DNA of 38,518 nucleotides from Patescibacteria group bacterium (GTDB taxonomy: Bacteria; Patescibacteriota; Patescibacteriia; Buchananbacterales; GWA2-38-13), in assembly GCA_028712155.1 (NCBI GenBank), contig JAQTQO010000012.1:1-38518 (forward strand). The letters run 5' to 3'. A program made the translations under genes and the position numbers. Shown piece by piece: positions 34,772-38,518 of this stretch (positions within the stretch are counted from its first letter, which is position 1; each line of letters starts with the position of its first letter). The notes under the pieces are model-generated. The model was not told the DNA's origin, made no database searches, and worked only from the letters and a program-made list of their open reading frames with translations.

Positions 34772-35530
34772 ATGGCCATGCACGAGAGCGAGCTCCATAA
34801 AATGTTTGCTTTTGAGCGCCACCATTGGTGGTTCGAGGGACGGCGCAAAGTTTTACGGGGGCTGCTGGCACGGTACCTGCCCGACCGGGGCGTGGAAATT
34901 CTTGACGCCGGTTGCGGGACGGGACATCACCTGATATTTTTGGATCGGCTCGGGTACCGCCGCGCGCAAGGGGTGGACCTCTCGCCGTTGGCCATTCGTT
35001 TCTGCGCGCGCCTGGGTTTGCGCAATGCGGAAACGGGCGACGTGACCCGGCTTCGGTTTTCCGCCGAGAAATTTGATGCGGTGATTTTGCTCGACGTGCT
35101 GGAACATTTAGCCGATGACACCGCGGGTTTGCGGGAGTGCTGGCGCGTGCTCAAGCCCGGCGGCATCGCGATACTGACCGTCCCGGCGTTCACGTACCTC
35201 TGGTCGCACCACGACGAGGTGCTCGGCCACCACCGCCGCTATCGCCGGGCCGACCTCCGGCGCCTCGCCGCCGCGACCGGTTTCACCCTCGTGCGCCAAA
35301 CCTACATTTACTGCATTATTTTCCCGTTGGTTGCCGCGTATCGCTTCGTGTCCAAAGCGTTCCGGTTCGATCGCACCTCGGACCTGGAGGCAACCGCTGA
35401 ACCGTTCAACAGCATATTGAAACTATTTGCCACTATTGAAGTCGGCCTCATCCGCCGCCGCGTGGATTTGCCGTTCGGCACGTCGCTGGCCGTCGTGCTC
35501 CATAAACCCGCGTCGGCCACCGGAGAATAA
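34772..35530 (+). CDS. Class I SAM-dependent methyltransferase
   Basis: EILDAGCGTGHHLIFLDRLGYRRAQGVDLS...FDAVILLDVLEHLADDTAGLRECWRVLKPGGIAILTVPAF. Confidence 0.93.
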   Translation: MAMHESELHKMFAFERHHWWFEGRRKVLRGLLARYLPDRGVEILDAGCGTGHHLIFLDRLGYRRAQGVDLSPLAIRFCARLGLRNAETGDVTRLRFSAEKFDAVILLDVLEHLADDTAGLRECWRVLKPGGIAILTVPAFTYLWSHHDEVLGHHRRYRRADLRRLAAATGFTLVRQTYIYCIIFPLVAAYRFVSKAFRFDRTSDLEATAEPFNSILKLFATIEVGLIRRRVDLPFGTSLAVVLHKPASATGE

Positions 35531-35532
35531 CT

Positions 35533-37266
35533 ATGGATATCCTTGGTCTCCACCTCGACACGCATGACAGCGGCGCGGCGATCGTCCGGGACGGAAAAAT
35601 TCTGGCGGCCGCCAATGAAGAGCGTTTCTCGCGCATCAAAATGGACGGCGCGCCGCCGCGCCTGGCGCTCGCGTCGGTTCTCGCCACTTCGGGCATCGCG
35701 CCGAAAGACCTGAACGTCATTGCGATCTCCGGCTTGCGTCCGGGCTTCCGGAAATACTGGTACCATTTTTTACAGCAAGCCCAGCGCGTCACTTTCACCC
35801 ACGGCCGGTACCTCCAATCGTTCTACACGTTCAAGAGCCTTGACCGCGGACGCTTCTTCCGCCAGACCGGACTCTACGCGGTCGTGGAAGCGGCGCGGGC
35901 GGTCCGGGCGGCGGCCGCGATGGTCGCCGATCTGCGCCGGCAGGGGTTTTCCGGCGAAGTGACTTTTGTCGATCACGACTTGGCGCACGCCGCCGGTGCG
36001 TACTATACTTCCGGCTTCGCGCGTTGTTTTGTCGCCATTATTGAAGGCTCGAGTTTTACCAATACCTGCTCGTTCTGGCGGGGGCATGACGGCCAGCTGA
36101 CCAAGGTCGGAGAAGTGCCGTTGCCGCACAGTCCGGGGCGCTACTATGAAGTCGTCACCCGCATATTGAATTTCCACCCGAAAAAACACGGCGGAAAAAT
36201 TACCGGCTTGGCCGCGTTTGGCGATCCAAAAAAACTTTACCCGGTGGTCGAGCGGCTGTTCTGGGCGGAAGGGAAAACCATGAAGGTGAGTCCGGAGCTG
36301 TTTTCCATCAATGAAGAGTACTTCACGCGCGGCAAGAGTTTGCCGGCCGCGTTCGCCGGGTATGCGCGGGAGGACATCGCGGCGGCGTTCCAGCGGCGCC
36401 TGGAGGATGTCTGCGTGCAGGTAATTTCCGCCTGGAAGAAAGAATTGCCGTTTGAATCCCTGGCGCTATCGGGCGGCGTAGTCGCCAACGTCAAACTGAA
36501 CTTCGAGCTCCTGCGGCAGTTGCAGCTGAAAGAAATTTTCGTGCACCCGGGCATGGGCGACGCCGGCCAGGCATTGGGCGCGGCGCTGGCGGTTATGGCG
36601 CAGCGGTCAAAACTTCTGCCGTTCAAGATGCCGCACGCGTATCTGGGGCCGAGTTTCGATGAACGCGCGTGTGCGGCGGCGCTCACCGCGGCGCAGATCC
36701 CGTTCCGCCGCGAGGAAGACGTGGCGCGCTGGACGGCACAGCGGCTGGCCGAAAATAAGGTCGTGGGATTTTTCCAGGGCCGGATGGAGTACGGGCCGCG
36801 GGCGCTGGGCAACCGCTCCATCCTCTATCCGGCCACCGACCCCAAGGTGAATGACTGGCTGAACAAGCGGCTCAAGCGCAGCGAATTCATGCCGTTTGCG
36901 CCCGTCACCCTGGATGAGCGCGCTCAAGATTGCTACGACCTGGTCCCCCGCTGCCGCCACACGGCAAAGTTCATGACGATTACTTTGCCAGCGACGAGAT
37001 TCATGCGCGAAAAGATGCCGGCGGCAGTGCACATCGACGGTACCTGCCGGCCGCAGCTGATCGACCGTCAGACCAATCCGGTGTACTATGACACGCTCAA
37101 GCGCTACGAGGAGATCACCGGACTGCCGACCCTGGTGAACACGAGCTTCAACATGCACGAGGAGCCGATTGTCTGCACGCCGCAGGAAGCGATTTCGGCG
37201 TACCTGCAGAGCGAGCTGGATGTGCTGGTGCTCGGTAATCTCGTGGTTGAGCGTCGGGCGCCTTGA
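35533..37266 (+). CDS. Carbamoyltransferase (NodU/CmcH/TobZ family)
   Basis: ILGLHLDTHDSGAAIVRDGKILAAANEERFSRIKMDG; FVDHDLAHAAGAYYTSGF; LALSGGVVANVKLN; MGDAGQALGAAL; GRMEYGPRALGNRSILYPATDPKVNDWLNKRLKRSEFMPFAP; VNTSFNMHEEPIV. Confidence 0.96.
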   Translation: MDILGLHLDTHDSGAAIVRDGKILAAANEERFSRIKMDGAPPRLALASVLATSGIAPKDLNVIAISGLRPGFRKYWYHFLQQAQRVTFTHGRYLQSFYTFKSLDRGRFFRQTGLYAVVEAARAVRAAAAMVADLRRQGFSGEVTFVDHDLAHAAGAYYTSGFARCFVAIIEGSSFTNTCSFWRGHDGQLTKVGEVPLPHSPGRYYEVVTRILNFHPKKHGGKITGLAAFGDPKKLYPVVERLFWAEGKTMKVSPELFSINEEYFTRGKSLPAAFAGYAREDIAAAFQRRLEDVCVQVISAWKKELPFESLALSGGVVANVKLNFELLRQLQLKEIFVHPGMGDAGQALGAALAVMAQRSKLLPFKMPHAYLGPSFDERACAAALTAAQIPFRREEDVARWTAQRLAENKVVGFFQGRMEYGPRALGNRSILYPATDPKVNDWLNKRLKRSEFMPFAPVTLDERAQDCYDLVPRCRHTAKFMTITLPATRFMREKMPAAVHIDGTCRPQLIDRQTNPVYYDTLKRYEEITGLPTLVNTSFNMHEEPIVCTPQEAISAYLQSELDVLVLGNLVVERRAP

Positions 37267-37337
37267 GGATGCCGGTCGGGCGGATTGACGTCTGGCGCGT
37301 CGTCTGGTACCATACCTCCTGCGCAAGCGCGTTCCTT

Positions 37338-37372
37338 CCAACCTGAGCAGCAGGTTGGATTTTTGATTTTTC
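37338..37372 (+). terminator. Rho-independent terminator after the carbamoyltransferase gene
   Basis: CCAACCTG-AGCAG-CAGGTTGG-ATTTTTGATTTTT. Confidence 0.85.
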
Positions 37373-37536
37373 GCCACCGCAGCAAGGGAGCGTGCGACCG
37401 CTGCGAGGTGTGCGAAAAATAAACCCGCCGAAGGTCGTTCGCTTGACGAGGTTTATATTCCAGTGAGCCGAAGGCGTTTTTCGCGCCGGCATATAGGGCG
37501 AGAACAGTTGGCGTATTCGTGGACCGAAGGCGGGTT
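37366..37536. repeat. Hairpin-rich intergenic repeat element
   Basis: TTTTTCGC-CACC-GCAGC...GCTGC-GAGGTG-TGCGAAAAA imperfect hairpin, then a segment bounded by AACCCGCCGAAGG (37422) and CCGAAGGCGGGTT (37524-37536). Confidence 0.6.
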
Positions 37537-37593
37537 GATATCCGAGCTTGCGGTAGAGTACCTGATAGCATACGATAGAACAGAAGCTACTGT

Positions 37594-38518
37594 ATGAAGA
37601 TTATCATTCTTTCCGATCGCATTGCGCCGATACTGGGCGGGGCGATTGGCGTGGCGTACCAGCAGGCGCGCGGATTGGCTCAGCGCGGCCATGCGGTCAC
37701 GGTTCTCGCCGGTTCGGGCACCGTTCCGCCAGAGGCCAAATTTTCCGTGCGCACGGTGCCGGCGGCATTCCATCCCCGCTATGCGGGCTATCTCGGCCTG
37801 CATAATCCCGCCGCGGCCCGCCAGGTGCGGCAGATGCTCGCCGAACTTCAGCCGGACGTGGTGCACGCGCACAACATTTACCATGCGTTGTCGTACCGCT
37901 GTCTGGTGGAAGCGCGCCGCGTCACGCCGCGCGTGTTTTTGACCGCGCATGACGTGATGAGTTTTGCGTACGCCAAGCTTACCCACTTCATCAATCCCGC
38001 CGACATGACCTGCCCGGCTCGGCCAAGTTACCACACGCCGTGGCAGGTGAATTTCTCCACCGCGCGCAAGCAATACAACCCGTTTCGCAATGGCATCATT
38101 CGTCGGCGGCTTGCCCGCATCACCAAAGTATTTGCCGTCAGCCAGGCACTGGCGGATGCTTTATCGGATAACGGTATCCGCAATGTCGCCGTGGTGCGCA
38201 ACGGCATTGACGTCAATGACTGGCCCACGCTGCCGGCCGACGCCGTACGCAATTTCCGCCGGCAGTTCAAGCTCGAAAATAGAAAAATTCTTTTTTTCTC
38301 CGGCCGGTTGTCCGGCGCCAAAGGCATTCATCAGGTGCTTTTGGCACTGGCGCAAGTGGTGCGGCGCGAACCCTCAGCGCTTTTGTTGATTGCCGGTGAT
38401 GTCGAGGATGGCCGCGGCTATGAAGCGTTGCCAAAAAAATACGGCGTTGAAAACCACGTCGTTTTTGCCGGCCGGCTCGACGCGGCGGCAATGGCGCTCG
38501 CATACCATGTCAGCGACG
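37594..38518 (+). CDS. Glycosyltransferase family 4, truncated at the right edge
   Basis: Hand translation from ATG 37594: MKIIILSDRIAPILGGAIGVAYQQARGLAQRGHAVTVLAG...PDVVHAHNIYHALSYR...VVRNGIDVNDWP...ILFFSGRLSGAKGIHQVLLALAQV. Open to the window end, so missing from the ORF track. Confidence 0.92.
   Translation, partial: MKIIILSDRIAPILGGAIGVAYQQARGLAQRGHAVTVLAGSGTVPPEAKFSVRTVPAAFHPRYAGYLGLHNPAAARQVRQMLAELQPDVVHAHNIYHALSYRCLVEARRVTPRVFLTAHDVMSFAYAKLTHFINPADMTCPARPSYHTPWQVNFSTARKQYNPFRNGIIRRRLARITKVFAVSQALADALSDNGIRNVAVVRNGIDVNDWPTLPADAVRNFRRQFKLENRKILFFSGRLSGAKGIHQVLLALAQVVRREPSALLLIAGDVEDGRGYEALPKKYGVENHVVFAGRLDAAAMALAYHVSD

Noticed and set aside
1-38518. CRISPR arrays, transposases, phage structural genes or restriction systems
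   Set aside because: No regularly spaced direct repeats and no ORF with recognisable motifs for these classes.
1-38518. Alternative genetic code (UGA recoded)
   Set aside because: Several well-supported genes (e.g. cupin, rfbB, flippase, carbamoyltransferase) end properly at TGA.

Overview
The 38.5 kb window is GC-rich, uses the standard stop codons, and looks like one continuous bacterial chromosome segment. The gene content and the dispersed hairpin-rich intergenic repeats resemble a Patescibacteria/CPR-type genome, but that taxonomic guess is only inference. From left to right it holds: a MacAB-like efflux operon (first gene truncated at the left edge); a PF03640-type lipoprotein; tRNA-Glu(UUC); a large secreted FN3/LamG protein; a VanW-family protein; a housekeeping block (YggU/DUF167, MJ0936/YfcE-like phosphoesterase, nfo, tig, K+-independent-type hppA, nusA, two glycosyltransferases, YraN, rnhB, trxB, trxA); and a roughly 14 kb surface-glycan block (cupin, Gfo/Idh, GT2, rfbB, C-methyltransferase, two DUF218-like paralogues, YfhO-like protein, two methyltransferases, Wzx-like flippase, NodU/CmcH carbamoyltransferase, and a GT4 truncated at the right edge). 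The observations most worth checking are: (i) a ~400-nt noncoding locus at ~9028-9490 on the minus strand with a promoter, long nested helices, a degenerate tRNA-Ser(UGA)-like 3' domain and a terminator; (ii) a complete promoter-small ORF-terminator unit (6496-6798, minus) encoding a 53-aa CPGH...CPFC protein absent from the ORF track; (iii) a tRNA 3'-end fragment facing tRNA-Glu; (iv) several hairpin or palindrome repeat islands; (v) leader structures at nusA and at the glycan operon; and (vi) a glycan gene set that resembles the C-methyl plus carbamoyl logic of noviose. No CRISPR arrays, transposase genes or phage genes were recognised.
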